DNA of 64,000 nt from Erodium maritimum (Eukaryota > Streptophyta > Magnoliopsida > Geraniales > Geraniaceae): contig OY997596.1 in the NCBI GenBank assembly GCA_963921825.1, forward strand, positions 1,493,001-1,557,000, given 5' to 3'. The notes beneath the pieces were generated by a model. That model searched no databases, was not told the DNA's origin, and worked only from the letters and a program-made list of their open reading frames with translations. The position numbers and the translations under genes were made by a program. This document shows positions 33,181 to 47,424 of the stretch, piece after piece. Each line of letters begins with the position of its first letter. The first letter of the stretch is position 1.

Positions 33181-34838
33181 TTTTTAAATGGAGTCATATA
33201 GGCATTTCATTTAAATCGCCGAAGAATACATAAGAGCGTATTCGGTACAAAGAAATTGGATCATAAAAGGACATGCATAAAACGGGCCTCCCGAGCCAAC
33301 CAATGGGCTGCACCGTTCGGTGTCCTAGTTATATACTCAATTTTGACATCCTCGAGAATGGAAATGATAGCACGACATTCATGTAGAAGTCGTCCCACCG
33401 GTGAGAAGAGAGGGTTGGTTCCCACAATCAGGCTCATAACATATTGTGCGTCACTTTTAATGACGACCTTGGTGTGTCCCTGGTCTCGGGTCCACTGTAG
33501 AGACCGAAGAATGTCCATGGCTTCAGCATATTCTGGGCCCATTTTCCCCGGTACAACACCATTGCTACCCTCCACAATAGATCCCCTACCATTCCTGCAT
33601 TTCCAGCTCCAACCCATTTGCTCTGTATCGGGGAAAACTACTCCATCTACATTGATAGACAGCCAATCCCGTGGGGGAGGGGACCAACCTGTCTTTCTCC
33701 GTGGTTTCGGGGTGGGGGCTTCGATCTTCATCTTCTCATGGGCTTCTTTCCAACTACACAAATGGCTACGAACCGTGGCGTCCGGTGTGTCTGTTGATTG
33801 TGTGGGTTGGTCCTAAACCACACTATTTCTATCTTTTCATATCTCCCATAATCATCTGTATACGAGCTTTGATCCCTATATCCGAGCTTGTCATAATATC
33901 TGTCAACCATGATTCTAGAGAGTGATGTGGGAGGATGGGGGATCGCAAGCCGTGTTTTGCCCAAACCTCCTGAGCGAATCTGCAATGGAGAAGCAAATGA
34001 GAGGTAGTCTCCCTGTTAGTATTGCAAATTGGGAATACCTCCAGAATAGGGACATATTTTGTCTGGAGGTTTGCTGCCACTTGGAGAGTACTCGAAAGAG
34101 CTCGCCATGAGAACACATCAATTTGGGGTTGGGTATCAAGATCCCACACTCCTGTCCAGACCGATACACCTCTTGTAGGCTGCCATCTTCCTTGTTCTCG
34201 GGCAAGAGCCCTATAACCCTCCTTACACGTGTATATACCTCTCGTATTGTGAGTCCAGTACCATTTATGCTCAATCCACGAGAGGGGTGGGGGGATATGA
34301 AGAATTTCCTAGGTAATAGTTGGTGGGAAATATTGGGTCAACTTAGTCTCATCCCAAGACCCTTCAATTTGGGAAGCGAGAGTAGACACTTTTAAGCCTG
34401 GTGTACTTGTGGTGTTGACCGGTATGCTAGGGACGTCCCCATTAACCACAGAATCCCTTCAACCAGAGCTGACCGACTGTCCCTAATTGTTCTCCTAAGC
34501 CCTTGACGTAGGAGGGATTGGGTTGCCCTCACTCCCGACCATAACTGGCGTGGGTTGCGTCCTGCATCAACTGTAAGAAAATCCCTAGTCGGATAATATC
34601 GAGTCTTGAAGATACGAGCCACCAAAGTATTAGGTCCAGATAAAAACTTCCACCCCATTGTGGCTAAAATGGGTAAATTCATATCATGCATGTCCCGAAA
34701 AACCATACCTCCTTCCTTCTTCGAACGATAAGAGTTTTGTCAAATCTTGTCAAATAATCGGTTTTGTTGTTCTTGGAGTATCTGTCCACTAGTATCGGAC
34801 TAGTGCCACATGAATTTGATTCACTAAGTCCTTAACTT
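33181..34838 (-). mobile_element. 5'-truncated L1-type LINE with RT C-terminus, zf-RVT and RNase H
   Basis: On the minus strand the parts follow in normal order: the end of the reverse transcriptase (34733-34392, word KKEGGMVFRDMHD), a zf-RVT region with the HLLLHCRFAQEVW word (about 34290-33829), and an RNase H domain (33761-33261). The RNase H shows INVDG, EYAEAM, KSDAQ and TPNGAAHWLARE, the usual acidic and C-terminal motif positions. The frame is broken between these parts and everything upstream is missing, so it is a dead 5'-truncated copy. Its 3' end is followed by an A-rich tail (T-run at 33178-33187 on plus). Limits are supported by the unoccupied paralogous site near 53575. Confidence 0.85.
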
Positions 34839-35392
34839 AATATAAATAGTTGAATATTATTTACATTTCGTTTATAAAAAGGTAATAAATGTTAAAAATA
34901 ATAATGTACTTACAAACTAACAACACTGATTTCTTCCCGATAATTAAGAAGTGCATGAACTATGATGTTGGATGAATTTCATGTGATAATGAACCTGTTA
35001 TTATCATGTCCTTAACATGAGTGATTCGTATACAATGTAACCAACCCTCCAATCTTATAAAAGTTGAAGATTTTTATAAATCTTAAATTGTACAATGTAT
35101 GTGAAATGTTTATTATGGATGGTACAAAGTACGTGAGATATTGGAGTTTACTAAATTTTTGTACTTCGATGGCTCACCATTTGATGTTCTTGTTACTATT
35201 TGAGAATCGGTAAAGCTCTGTCTCCAAGTTTCTTTCGGTTTTGCTCTTCGTTTATAAATAAGGAGGATAAAGGAGAAACGGGATTCTGCGGGATCCTTTC
35301 GTACATGTCTATCGAGAAGGAGAGATTTGATCGCTAAAATATTTAGCTATATGCAATCTTGTAGTTTATATATTATTTATAACATGATAATT
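34839..35392 (+). repeat. Diverged direct duplication, copy 1
   Basis: This AT-rich stretch resembles 53575-53670 and 54905-55170 in the same order and orientation; the clearest shared part is at 34975-35025 against 54935-54990 (words GATAATGAACCTGTTA and ATCATGTCCTTAACATGAG). No gene is seen. Copy 2 additionally carries a foldback MITE and about 1 kb of unmatched sequence. Confidence 0.55.
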
Positions 35393-36032
35393 GTACGAAT
35401 TACTGTTTTAAATAACTGGTTTTGTTTTTTTTATCAGCATTTTTTTTTATATAAAGACCATCCTTTCCAAGAAGGATACAGAGGTTAGGAGACTGAATAA
35501 TCAGCCCTCCCAAAGACCAAAGAGAAGAACAATACAAAGAGAATGGTCTAACAAAAGCCTACACCCAGATTACACACAAGAAGAGCAGAGAAAGAAGACT
35601 ACAACACTTAGAAGGTCTCAAAACCTTGAAAACAAACAAAAAGAGCAGACATGCCCAAAAACCCAAACTTAGAAAAAGAAAAACGGAAAAGAACGGAAAA
35701 ACCCTAATCCTCAAATCGGCGCCGCACCTCACCGAGTCTTGAGACAACCAGCAACCTCCACCAGCAACCTCACCCCTTCCACTCCACAACTCCAGACGGG
35801 CCAAAGGCAGAACCACCACAACCGGTGGCCCCGACCACAAATGGTCGGGAAGAGGGGGAACGAGGAGGAAAAGAAGTGAGGATTACCGAAAGAGGCTGCA
35901 CTCCGAAGTCGAGAAAACACCTCCGCCGAGTCAATCTCTGCACCAACGCAACCCCGAGGCCAGCACCACCGGGGAGAGAAAAAGAGCGAGGAAACCGATC
36001 TCATCGCCGGACAGATGAGAAGCGGAGCCAAG

Positions 36033-37429
36033 TGTTGGGTCTCGAGGTAGGGTTGGAGATGAACCAACTCGCAATGGAAAATCAATGAAAACCAAGAGAC
36101 AATTAGAACCATGAAACAACTAACAAAGAATGGATTAACAAGAGAAAAATTCAGCACTAGTTCTTACCAAAACAAGAACACCGGTTAACGAATGATTGGC
36201 TTGAGTCTCCAAGACGCCTACGTATCCACATGGGAATCAAAGCCACGTAGTTCTTCTCTTTGAGGACTCAAGAACACAAAAATGGAGGAGGAAACTAGTC
36301 AAACCCGAAATGGCCATGGAAGAGGGAGAGAAAATGTGTTTCCTATTCTTGTCTTGTGTTTGTTATGTTGAAAAAAGATGACTTAAACATAACAAAACCC
36401 ATACTTGTCCAACTAAAGGCATGGGACAAGTATGGTGTCAAGTAAGGTGTAAATAGGACAAAGTATGGCAAGACAAGATTGGGTTAGGTGGTGAATCACC
36501 AACACCTTAATCCTTGTCTTGCTTACTTAGTACTAATTAATCAAGACTTGATTAATTAGTTCCATGGGCCTTGGTTGCATGGGCCTTTCATGGGCCTCTT
36601 GGAACATGGCCTGTGACCATTTCCAACGAGGTCCCGTGATTCGCTCATCGCCTCCATGCCTTCCATACCGGAAATGTCCAACATTATCCGACGCGATCAA
36701 TCCCAAGACTCCAAGCCTTGTCTCGATCCGTAAAGTCCTATTCACTTACGGGCACATGACCCAAAACCCAGTTTTGGTCATGTCCCGAGACAACTCCCTT
36801 TTGGCCATTCTCCAGTATCATGTGCATGGCCATGCTATTCTTTCAGTCACTCTCGATCAAGCGGCCGAGAACTGATATCTTTCTCATACCTCAGTATGAG
36901 GGATAAATCCCTTAGCCGTCTTTCATGTCACTCATGTAGCCCGTCCCCAAGCCAATCCTGGCCGTTATAGAAGCCCTGTTACGGACAACGTTAGGCTCAG
37001 GTCAAACTCAGTTGTTGACTACATAGCGATCACAAAGACTCCTTGGTCTAAGGATACATGACAAGCTACAACACTGAATATGTTCATGACTTAATCTATG
37101 GCACATATTCAGGGCGGGTCGTCCAATATCATGTCCCACATGATATCTATGATCAGACTCCGGAATCCCATTCCAATGACTAACGGAACGTAAGCCATAA
37201 AGAGCCATCTTTCATACTAGTCGCTTCTAGTGAAGCTTTGTTGACTAGGGACCCATCGAGTGTGATCTATCTCGATCTATGGTTCTATTCGCATGGTGGG
37301 CATAGATCAGAGCACACATCGATATATTACTCCAACACATAAGTAATATAAAGCCGCTTTAATTTTATTGCTAACGATGATATATACATTTGGACATTTA
37401 GGATTGAACTACGGGCACTAAGACTAACA
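36033..37429 (-). repeat. 3' LTR of copia element B
   Basis: Reverse-strand LTR of the family, bounded by TGTTGGGTCTCG on the left and ending ACTAAGACTAACA at 37429, directly next to the purine-tract complement ATCTCCCACTTG. It is shorter than the other LTRs of the family. Confidence 0.92.
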
Positions 37430-38959
37430 ATCTCCCACTTGCCCTAGTTCCAATCTAAACTCCAATATGTCCCCATCGACTTTACATGTCTAACATGTTC
37501 AGGCAGTGACACTGCCTTAGTCAAAGGGTTGGCTATGTTATCATCTATTGCAATATCGGTTATCTTCACTTCACCTCAGTTCAGTATTTATCTGATGAGG
37601 TGGATACGCCGCAGTACATGTTTGGATTTGTTATGCGATCTAGGCTTTTAGCTTGCGCAATGGCCCTTGTGTTGTCGCAAAATGGATTCACCGGACTGGA
37701 TGGGTTTTTAATTACACCCAGCCCTGCCATGAATTTCCAAATCCACATAGCCTCCTTAGCTGCCTCTGCAGCATCCATGTACTTGGCCTCTGTTGTAGAT
37801 TCGGCAATGGTATCTTGCTATACGCTTTCCCAGCTAAAGCTTTGCCATTCAGCGTAAACACATATCCTGATTGACTTCTAAAGTCATCTGGATTTGTCTT
37901 GGAAAACTAGCGTCTACTCATCCTTCGACGACTAGTTCAGCATCATCTTTCCCTCGGGTTAGAATGATGTCTACTGGTACAACATAAGGCTTACGAGACG
38001 TCTGGTCTCATACATGTCATGGCATATATGATCGATCCTGCCCCCAGGCGCATAGGATTCTCATCATCCTTTTCAGCTCATCAGGTGTCTTAGGACACTG
38101 AGTCTTGCTGAGATGAATGCCATGACTAGTGGGTAAGAGTCCTTTCTTTGAATCGAGCATTAAGAACCTACTCAATGCCTTGTTCACATAGGTTCCCTGA
38201 CTTAAATCCAAGACCCTCTTGGTGCGATCTCTACATATCTTAATCCTTAAGATATGAGAAGCATCGCCTAAGTCCTTTATTGAAAAACACTTCCTCAACC
38301 AAGCTTTAGTCTCGTGCAAGGTTGGGATGTCGTTTTCAATGAGAACCAGAAAGGTAATATTGCTCCCACTAGCCTTCTTATAAACGCAAGATTCATCCTC
38401 GTTCTTGATTAAGCCAAATCCAATTACAGCTTCATCAAAACGAAGGATCCAACTCCGAGAAGTTCGTTTCAATCCATAAATGGATTTCAACAACTTATAA
38501 ATCTTTCCTTTATTCTTCGGATCGTCAAAACCTTTGGGCCGAGACATACAAACGTACTCAGTCAAATTTCCATTTAGGAAAGCGGTTTTGACATCCACTT
38601 GCCATATCTCGTAATAATGATACGCAGTTATGTCAAGAAGAATTTGGATCGATTTTGACCATAGCCACTAAGGAGAAGGTTTCCTCATAGTCAATCCATT
38701 GGATCTGCCTATAACCTTTCGCCACCAGTTGAGCTTTGTAGGTCAGAGGGTTGCCGTCCATGTCCATCTTTACCTTGAAGATCCATTTGCATCCTATGGT
38801 CCTCACACCATTGATGGGATCAACCGGTTCCCAGACTCGGTTGTTTGACATGGATTGCATTTCCTCCCTCATGGCTCCCAGCCATAACTCGGAGTTGGGC
38901 CCATCCACGACTTCCTGAAAGGTGGCTGGATCATCGTGATCCACCATGACTTCATTGTC

Positions 38960-40648
38960 TGTTAGTCTTAGTGCCCGTAGTTCAATCCTAAATGTCTAAA
39001 TGTATATATCATCGTTAGCAATAAAATTAAAGCGGCTTTATATTACTTATGTGTTGGAGTAATATATCGATGTGTGCTCTGATCTATGCCCACCATGCGA
39101 ATAGAACCATAGATCGAGATAGATCACACTCGATGGGTCCCTAGTCAACAAAGCTTCACTAGAAGCGACTAGTATGAAAGATGGCTCTTTATGGCTTACG
39201 TTCTGTTAGTCATTGGAATGGGATTCCGGAGTCTGATCATAGATATCATGTGGGACATGATATTGGACGACCCGCCCTGAATATGTGCCATAGATTAAGT
39301 CATGAACATATTCAGTGTTGTAGCTTGTCATGTATCCTTAGACCAAGGAGTCTTTGTGATCGCTATGTAGTCAACAACTGAGTTTGACCTGAGCCTAACG
39401 TTGTCCGTAACAGGGCTTCCATAACGGCCAGGATTGGCTTGGGGACGGGCTACATGAGTGACACGAAAGACGGCTAAGGGATTTATCCCTCATACTAAGG
39501 TATGGGAAAGATATCGGTTCTCGGCCGCTTGATCGAGAGTGACTGAAAGAATAGCATGGCCATGCACATGATACTGGGTATCATATCTTTAGTCATCTCA
39601 CATATCAAGGAACATTGATTGAGAATAATAAGGATGACGGCTCTATGCCTTATCTCAATCAGGATATAGGAGATAAAAGGATAATGACAGGGACGACGGA
39701 AAGGTTAGAATCGATAGGGTCGATTCGTTATGTAGTGTCAGGCAATACTAAAGTCTCGTTAGTTGCCACTTAAATAGGATCAAGTAAAATGGGATTTTAC
39801 ATTGATCTATTGACATGCATAAACCTAAGGGTCACACCGGAGGATGAAACTCATTGACACATTTATGGAGAATGGCCAAAAGGGAGTTGTCTCGGGACAT
39901 GACCAAAACTGGGTTTTGGGTCATGTGCCCGTAAGTGAATAGGACTTTACGGATCGAGACAAGGCTTGGAGTCTTGGGATTGATCGCGTCGGATAATGTT
40001 GGACATTTCCGGTATGGAAGGCTTGGAGGCGATGAGCGAATCACGGGACCTCGTTGGAAATGGCCACGGGCCATGTTCCAAGAGGCCCATGAAAGGCCCA
40101 TGCAACCAAGGCCCATGGAACTAATTAATCAAGTCTTGATTAATTAGTACTAAGCAAGCAAGACAAGGATTAAGGTGTTGGTGATTCACCACCTAACCCA
40201 ATCTTGTCTTGCCATACTTTGTCCTATTTACACCTTACTTGACACCATACTTGTCCCATGCCTTTAGTTGGACAAGTATGGGTTTTGTTATGTTTAAGTC
40301 ATCTTTTTTCAACATAACAAAGACAAGACAAGAATAGGAAACACATTTTCTCTCCCTCTTCCATGGCCATTTCGGGTTTGGCTAGTTTCCACCTCCATTT
40401 TTGTGTTCTTGAGTCCTCAAAGAGAAGAACTACGTGGCTTTGATTCCCATGTGGATACGTAGGCGTCTTGGAGACTCAAGCCAATCATTCGTTAACCGGT
40501 GTTCTTGTTTTGGTAAGAACTAGTGCTGAAATTTTTCTCTTGTTAATCCATTCTTTGTTAGTTGTTTCATGGTTCTAATTGTCTCTTGGTTTTCATTGAT
40601 TTTCCGCTGCGAGTTGGTTCATCTCCAACCCTACCTAGAGACCCAACA
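38960..40648 (+). repeat. 5' LTR of copia element C
   Basis: Starts TGTTAGTCTTAG and ends GAGACCCAACA, followed one base later by the primer site. Nearly identical to the 3' LTR of the same element. Confidence 0.96.
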
Positions 40649-40649
40649 G

Positions 40650-40662
40650 TGGTATCAGAGCC
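40650..40662 (+). other. Primer-binding site of copia element C
   Basis: TGGTATCAGAGCC, complementary to the 3' end of initiator methionine tRNA, the usual primer of Ty1/copia elements. The mirror site of element B is at about 50969-50981. Confidence 0.93.
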
Positions 40663-43600
40663 TTGCTACCTTCTGGATTCACAAGACGGTGTTCAAAGTT
40701 TCGGTTTTGCTTGAAAGTTTCGTTTTTGGCATGTTGTTTTGCTAAATTGATTGATAACATGTTTTAAATTATTGTTTATGGATTTAATGCATGTAAAATG
40801 AATTTTTGAAAATTATTTCAAATCTGGAAATTTTGAAAAAAATTTGATTTTTCGGGTCTCGGGAGCGGGACTCTCGGGGAGCCGAAACCGGGACCGAACG
40901 GGGCTCCGTTGGACGGAGCTAGGCCAAGCATGACCATTCGATGGTTGATATGCCAAGGCTAAACCGTTTTGTTAGTTATGACGAGTTTGGAACCGTCATG
41001 ATGAACTCGAAGATCAAATGTTCAAAAGTTTCATTTTTGAACGGTTTCGATAAACCGAGCATCAAAAAAAATTTCGAAACTTGGCTATTAATTAAAACCG
41101 GAAAATCACATGATGTTTGATAACATGCTTGTTTGATAACACGATGTGTGATGTGATGTTGGCATGGTGTACATAATAGCCCCGAGCTCGATTTAATTAT
41201 TTATCGCGTTTCACGGCCTGCGAGCCGTTAGAGTTATCGTGTAATTATTCTTTCAAGGTGTGGTCGTCGAACCACTTGTTTGTAATATTTATTTATTCCC
41301 GACCTGCGAGTCGTGTATTAAATTGTAATATTTTACTCAAGACGAAGAAAGGGCGAAAAGGTTATTTGGTGGCTTTTCGGGTGTTGGCATCGACTTGGAG
41401 TCGGTGGAGCTCAAGAAGCTAGTGGGAGTTAGTTTAGGGGGCTATTATGTGCACATTTATCGCTTTATGCTTGGTTTAGTTTATGCATGATTAATTCTAT
41501 GTGTTTTAGAATTGCATGCTTAACTTTATTTACCGAGCATATCACCTCACATGCAAAGATAAAATTGGACTTTTAATCCTTGTGTGTGAACCCTTAGAAC
41601 CGTCATTGCATTGGATGTAGTTGACGGGTTCAAAGGAAGAATTACATTGGATGTAATTTGAGGCATCATTGCATTTGGAATGTAGTTGATGTGCTCATCG
41701 CATCTAGGATGTGCCAAAGTTTTGAACACAACTAGACAAGTAAAAGCGGGTCATGTCCGATACCTCCCAATCATCAACACCTTACTACCTCCCCGTCCTA
41801 TGGTTGTCGTGCGCATTAGCGGAGCATCCATGGGGAAGCGGTGTAGTAGGTTTGGACGACATATGTGGGTGTCGTGCGCATTAGCGGAGCACCTACATAG
41901 TGACGAGCCATAGTTGAAAATTGGTGGACCCGACTATGATTCTCGGCCTGAGGTTGAGATAGGGTAACAGATAGGGTAAGTCGTGTACATAAGTACATAC
42001 CCTAGCCAAGAGTCACATTGGATGTGATTGGATGGAGTCCTACCTACATAGCTCGATTAAGTGGTGAGCATTAGTTCAGCTTAATCGAGTGAATCAAAGA
42101 TCTTGGTTTCAGATTCTAAAGGTTTAGAATTGATTGTTGGTGTTTAAGCTTGATCTTCATAAAATTTATTCAGTTTACTGATTGAATTTTATCTGTTGTA
42201 GATCAAATGGCAAATTCAGCGAACATTAATAGTTTGTCATTAAAAACCATTCTTGACAGGGTCAAGCTAAATGGGACAAACTATTTGGACTGGTACAGAA
42301 TTTTGAGGATAGTCCTCAAGTCTGAACGCAAACAATATGTCCTTGACAAGGCTGTCTCTAAGACCATATCAGAGTTACATGAAGTGTCATCAGCTGCTGA
42401 GAAGAATATCTCAGGGATCTGGGATCCAAAGATATTCTGATGGTCAACAAGGGAATTGGAAGTGGCAAGGGCTGGGCCCATGCGCACTTGGCAGGAAAGA
42501 TGAGACACCTGAGAATGTCTGCTTCTACTGCCAACAGCCTGGTCATTGGAACCGGGATTACAGGAAGTTCACGGCTGATCTGAAGAAGGGCAGTGGGACT
42601 GCGCCTTTATCAAATAGCCTGGATGATCTGAAGAACGGCAGTAGGACTGCGCCTTCATCAGGAAACCTGGATGATCTAAGGAAGGGCGGTGGGATCGTGC
42701 CTTCATTCGGTATTAACTCTATAGAGCTACATCTCTCTACTTCCAAAGATTCATGGGTATTAGATACCATGACTGAATCTCACACATGCACTAATATATG
42801 GTGGCTGAAAGTAGGAGAGATTTGGAAAGCACGAAATGGACCTCAGAGTTGTGGCAACTGCTGTAGGATCCATGAGTCTTGCTTTGCCAAGAGGCCTTGT
42901 CTTAGTATTGTATAATGTATATTGCATACCTACTTTTAGTAGGAATATTATATCTGTATCCGTGTTTGACAAGGAAGGATATAATGTTAATATTGGAAAT
43001 GGAGTTTTCAATGTTCTATGCAATGATATGTTTTATACCAGTACTGACATGGTTGGAGGATTGTACATATTAGATATGGGTAACAATGCCTCAAGTTCTA
43101 TATATTCCGTTAATACCAAGAGGTCTAAATCCAACGATTTAAACCTAACTCTGTTATGGTACTGTCATTTGGGTCGCATAAACAAGAAGCGCCTATCAGC
43201 ACTTCAGAAGTGCGGGCTTTCAGGTTCATTCGAATTTCATTCGATCGATAGGTGCAAGGTTTGTTTGATGGGCAAAATGACTAAAGTGCCCTTTATCGAT
43301 CGCGATGAAAGGGCGGGTGAATTATTGGGGCTGATACACTCAAATGTGTGTAGACCAATAAGTTCACTTGCCAGGAGGGGTTTTAGCTACTTTATCACAT
43401 TTACTGATGATTACAGTAAATATGGTTATGTCTATTCGGTGAGACATAAGTCTGAAGCTTTTGATAAATTCAAAGAGTTTAAGACTATAGTAGAAAACCA
43501 GCTCGACAAAGGTATTAAGGCACTTCGATTGGATCGAGGTGGAAAATACTTGACCACAGAGTTATTAGATCATCTAAAAGAGAATGGGATCCTTTTGGAA

Positions 43601-45735
43601 TGGACTCCTCCTAGGTCACTGTAGTTGAAAGGTGTAGCCAAACGGAGAAATCGGACATTGTTAGACAATGGTCTGTTCCATGATTAGTTGGACTGATCTC
43701 CCAATCTCTTTTAGGGGTTTTGCTCTAGAGACGACTGCATTCATAGTGAATCGGGCTTCGACGAATGGTGTGGAAGGGACACCATTTTAAAAATGGTACG
43801 GGATGATGCCCGCTTTGTCCTTCCTAAAGATTTGTGGTTGCGAGGCTTTTGTGAAACATTTGGTTTCGACTAAGCTCGAACCAAGATCTGAGATATGCAC
43901 CTTCGTGTGGTATCCCAAAGCAACAAGGGGATACTATTTCTACAATCCCAGTGAGAACATGGTGTTCGTCGCTTGGGGTGGGGTCTTTATGGAAAAGAAG
44001 TTTTGTTTCCAAAGACGTCATTGGGAGGACTGTGCATCTCGAAGAAATTCAGGATGGTACAGATCTGTCTAAACCAATTGGCAACCCAGTAGAAAGGAGC
44101 CAGAGATTGTCGTAGAGTAACAACCAATTCCTGTTACAATTCCGGAAGGTCCAAGGCGATTTGAAAGGATCAATCTTCCACCTCCAAGATATGGTATCCG
44201 GAGGTAACAATGAAGCCATGGTGGATCACGATGATCCAGCCACCTTTTAGGAAGTCGTGGATGGGCCCAACTCCGAGTTATGGCTGGGAGCCATGAGGGA
44301 GGAAATGCAATCCATGTCGGACAACCGAGTCTGGGAACCGGTTGATCCCATCAATGGTGTGAGGACCATAGGATGCAAATGGATCTTCAAGGTGAAGATG
44401 GACATGGACGGCAACCCTCTGACCTACAAAGCTCAATTGGTGGCGAAAGGTTATAGGCAGATCCAATGGATTGACTATGAGAAAACCTTCTCCTTAGTGG
44501 CTATGGTCAAAATCGATCCAAATTCTTCTTGACATAACTACGTATCATAATTACGAGATATGACAAGTGGATGTCAAAACCGCTTTCCTAAATGGAAATT
44601 TGACTGAGTACGTTTATATGTCTCGGCCCAAAGGTTTTGACGATCCGAAGAATAAAGGAAAGATTTATAAGTTGTTGAAATCCATTTATGGATTGAAACG
44701 AACTTCTCGGAGTTGGATCCTTCGTTTTGATGAAGCTGTAATTGGATTTGGCTTAATCAAGAACGAGGATGAATCTTGCGTTTATAAGAAGGCTAGTGGG
44801 AGCAATATTACCTTTCTGGTTCTCATTGAAAACGACATCCCAACCTTGCACGAGACTAAAGCTTGGTTGAGGAAGTGTTTTTCAATAAAGGACTTAGGTG
44901 ATGCTTCTCATATCTTAAGGATTAAGATATGTAGAGATCGCACCAAGAGGGTCTTGGATTTAAGTCAGGGAACCTATGTGAACAAGGCATTGAGTAGGTT
45001 CTTAATGCTCGATTCAAAGAAAGGACTCTTACCCACTAGTCATGGCATTCATCTCAGCAAGACTCAGTGTCCTAAGACACCTGATGAGCTGAAAAGGATG
45101 ATGAGAATCCTATGCGCCTGGGGGCAGGATCGATCATATATGCCATGACATGTATGAGACCAGACGTCTCGTAAGCCTTATGTTGTACCAGTAGACATCA
45201 TTCTAACCCGGGGGAAAGATGATGCTGAACTAGTCGTCGAAGGATGAGTAGACGCTAGTTTTCCAAGACAAATCCAGATGACTTTAGAAGTCAATCAGGA
45301 TATGTGTTTACGCTGAATGGCAGAGCTTTAGCTGGGAAAGCGTAAAGCAAGATACCATTGCCGAATCTACGACAGAGGCCAAGTACATGGATGCTGCAGA
45401 GGCAGCTAAGGAGGCTATGTGGATTTGGAAATTCATGGCAGGGCTGGGTGTAATTAAAAACCCATCCAGCCCGGTGAATCCATCTTGCGACAACACAAGG
45501 GCCATTGCGCAAGCTAAAAGCCTAGATCGTATAACAAATCCAAACATGTACTGCGGCGTATCCACCTCATCAGATAAATACTGAACTGAGGTGAAGTGAA
45601 GATAACCGATATTGCAACAGATGATAACATAGCCAACCCTTTGACTAAGGCAGTGTCACTGCCTGAACATGTTAGACATGTAAAGTCGATGGGGACATAT
45701 TGGAGTTTAGATTGGAACTAGGGCAAGTGGGAGAT

Positions 45736-47424
45736 TGTTAGTCTTAGTGCCCGTAGTTCAATCCTAAATGTCCAAATGTATATATCATCGTTAGCAATAA
45801 AATTAAAGCGGCTTTATATTACTTATGTGTTGGAGTAATATATCGATGTGTGCTCTGATCTATGCCCACCATGCGAATAGAACCATAGATCGAGATAGAT
45901 CACACTCGATGGGTCCCTAGTCAACAAAGCTTCACTAGAAGCGACTAGTATGAAAGATGGCTCTTTATGGCTTACGTTCTGTTAGTCATTGGAATGGGAT
46001 TCCGGAGTCTGATCATAGATATCATGTGGGACATGATATTGGACGACCCGCCCTGAATATGTGCCATAGATTAAGTCATGAACATATTCAGTGTTGTAGC
46101 TTGTCATGTATCCTTAGACCAAGGAGTCTTTGTGATCGCTATGTAGTCAACAACTGAGTTTGACCTGAGCCTAACGTTGTCCGTAACAGGGCTTCCATAA
46201 CGGCCAGGATTGGCTTGGGGACGGGCTACATGAGTGACACGAAAGACGGCTAAGGGATTTATCCCTCATACTAAGGTATGGGAAAGATATCGGTTCTCGG
46301 CCGCTTGATCGAGAGTGACTGAAAGAATAGCATGGCCATGCACATGATACTGGGTATCATATCTTTAGTCATCTCACATATCAAGGAACATTGATTGAGA
46401 ATAATAAGGATGACGGCTCTATGCCTTATCTCAATCAGGATATCGGAGATAAAAGGATAATGACAGGGACGACGGAAAGGTTAGAATCGATAGGGTCGAT
46501 TCGTTATGTAGTGTCAGGCAATACTAAAGTCTCGTTAGTTGCCACTTAAATAGGATCAAGTAAAATGGGATTTTACATTGATCTATTGACATGCATAAAC
46601 CTAAGGGTCACACCGGAGGATGAAACTCATTGACACATTTATGGAGAATGGCCAAAAGGGAGTTGTCTCGGGACATGACCAAAACTGGGTTTTGGGTCAT
46701 GTGCCCGTAAGTGAATAGGACTTTACGGATCGAGACAAGGCTTGGAGTCTTGGGATTGATCGCGTCGGATAATGTTGGACATTTCCGGTATGGAAGGCTT
46801 GGAGGCGATGAGCGAATCACGGGACCTCGTTGGAAATGGCCACGGGCCATGTTCCAAGAGGCCCATGAAAGGCCCATGCAACCAAGGCCCATGGAACTAA
46901 TTAATCAAGTCTTGATTAATTAGTACTAAGCAAGCAAGACAAGGATTAAGGTGTTGGTGATTCACCACCTAACCCAATCTTGTCTTGCCATACTTTGTCC
47001 TATTTACACCTTACTTGACACCATACTTGTCCCATGCCTTTAGTTGGACAAGTATGGGTTTTGTTATGTTTAAGTCATCTTTTTTCAACATAACAAAGAC
47101 AAGACAAGAATAGGAAACACATTTTCTCTCCCTCTTCCATGGCCATTTCGGGTTTGGCTAGTTTCCACCTCCATTTTTGTGTTCTTGAGTCCTCAAAGAG
47201 AAGAACTACGTGGCTTTGATTCCCATGTGGATACGTAGGCGTCTTGGAGACTCAAGCCAATCATTCGTTAACCGGTGTTCTTGTTTTGGTAAGAACTAGT
47301 GCTGAAATTTTTCTCTTGTTAATCCATTCTTTGTTAGTTGTTTCATGGTTCTAATTGTCTCTTGGTTTTCATTGATTTTCCGCTGCGAGTTGGTTCATCT
47401 CCAACCCTACCTAGAGACCCAACA
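45736..47424 (+). repeat. 3' LTR of copia element C
   Basis: Follows the purine tract directly and ends at the TTGTC target duplication. Same length as the 5' LTR. Confidence 0.96.

Larger units (their letters stand above)
38960..47424 (+). mobile_element. Ty1/copia LTR retrotransposon C, very young, nested in B
   Basis: An 8,465-bp plus-strand element with equal 1,689-bp LTRs (38960-40648 and 45736-47424) and a perfect target duplication TTGTC (38955-38959 and 47425-47429). The primer site TGGTATCAGAGCC begins at 40650 (tRNA-iMet) and the purine tract AAGTGGGAGAT ends at 45735. Parts in copia order: gag from about 42207, integrase about 42836-43624 and beyond, reverse transcriptase about 44257-45148, RNase H about 45350-45720. 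Reading the two LTRs against each other I found about two differences in 1,689 bp, which at common plant rates means an age of tens of thousands of years. The coding region is broken in several places, in a pattern shared with B, so it was probably moved by proteins made elsewhere. Confidence 0.97.

Noticed and set aside
39181-39381. A 66-codon frame (MALYGLRSVSHWNG...) found five times, at 29072, 37008, 39181, 45957 and 52249
   Set aside because: It is present because it lies in every copy of the copia LTR; there is no sign that it is translated and it matches no protein family.
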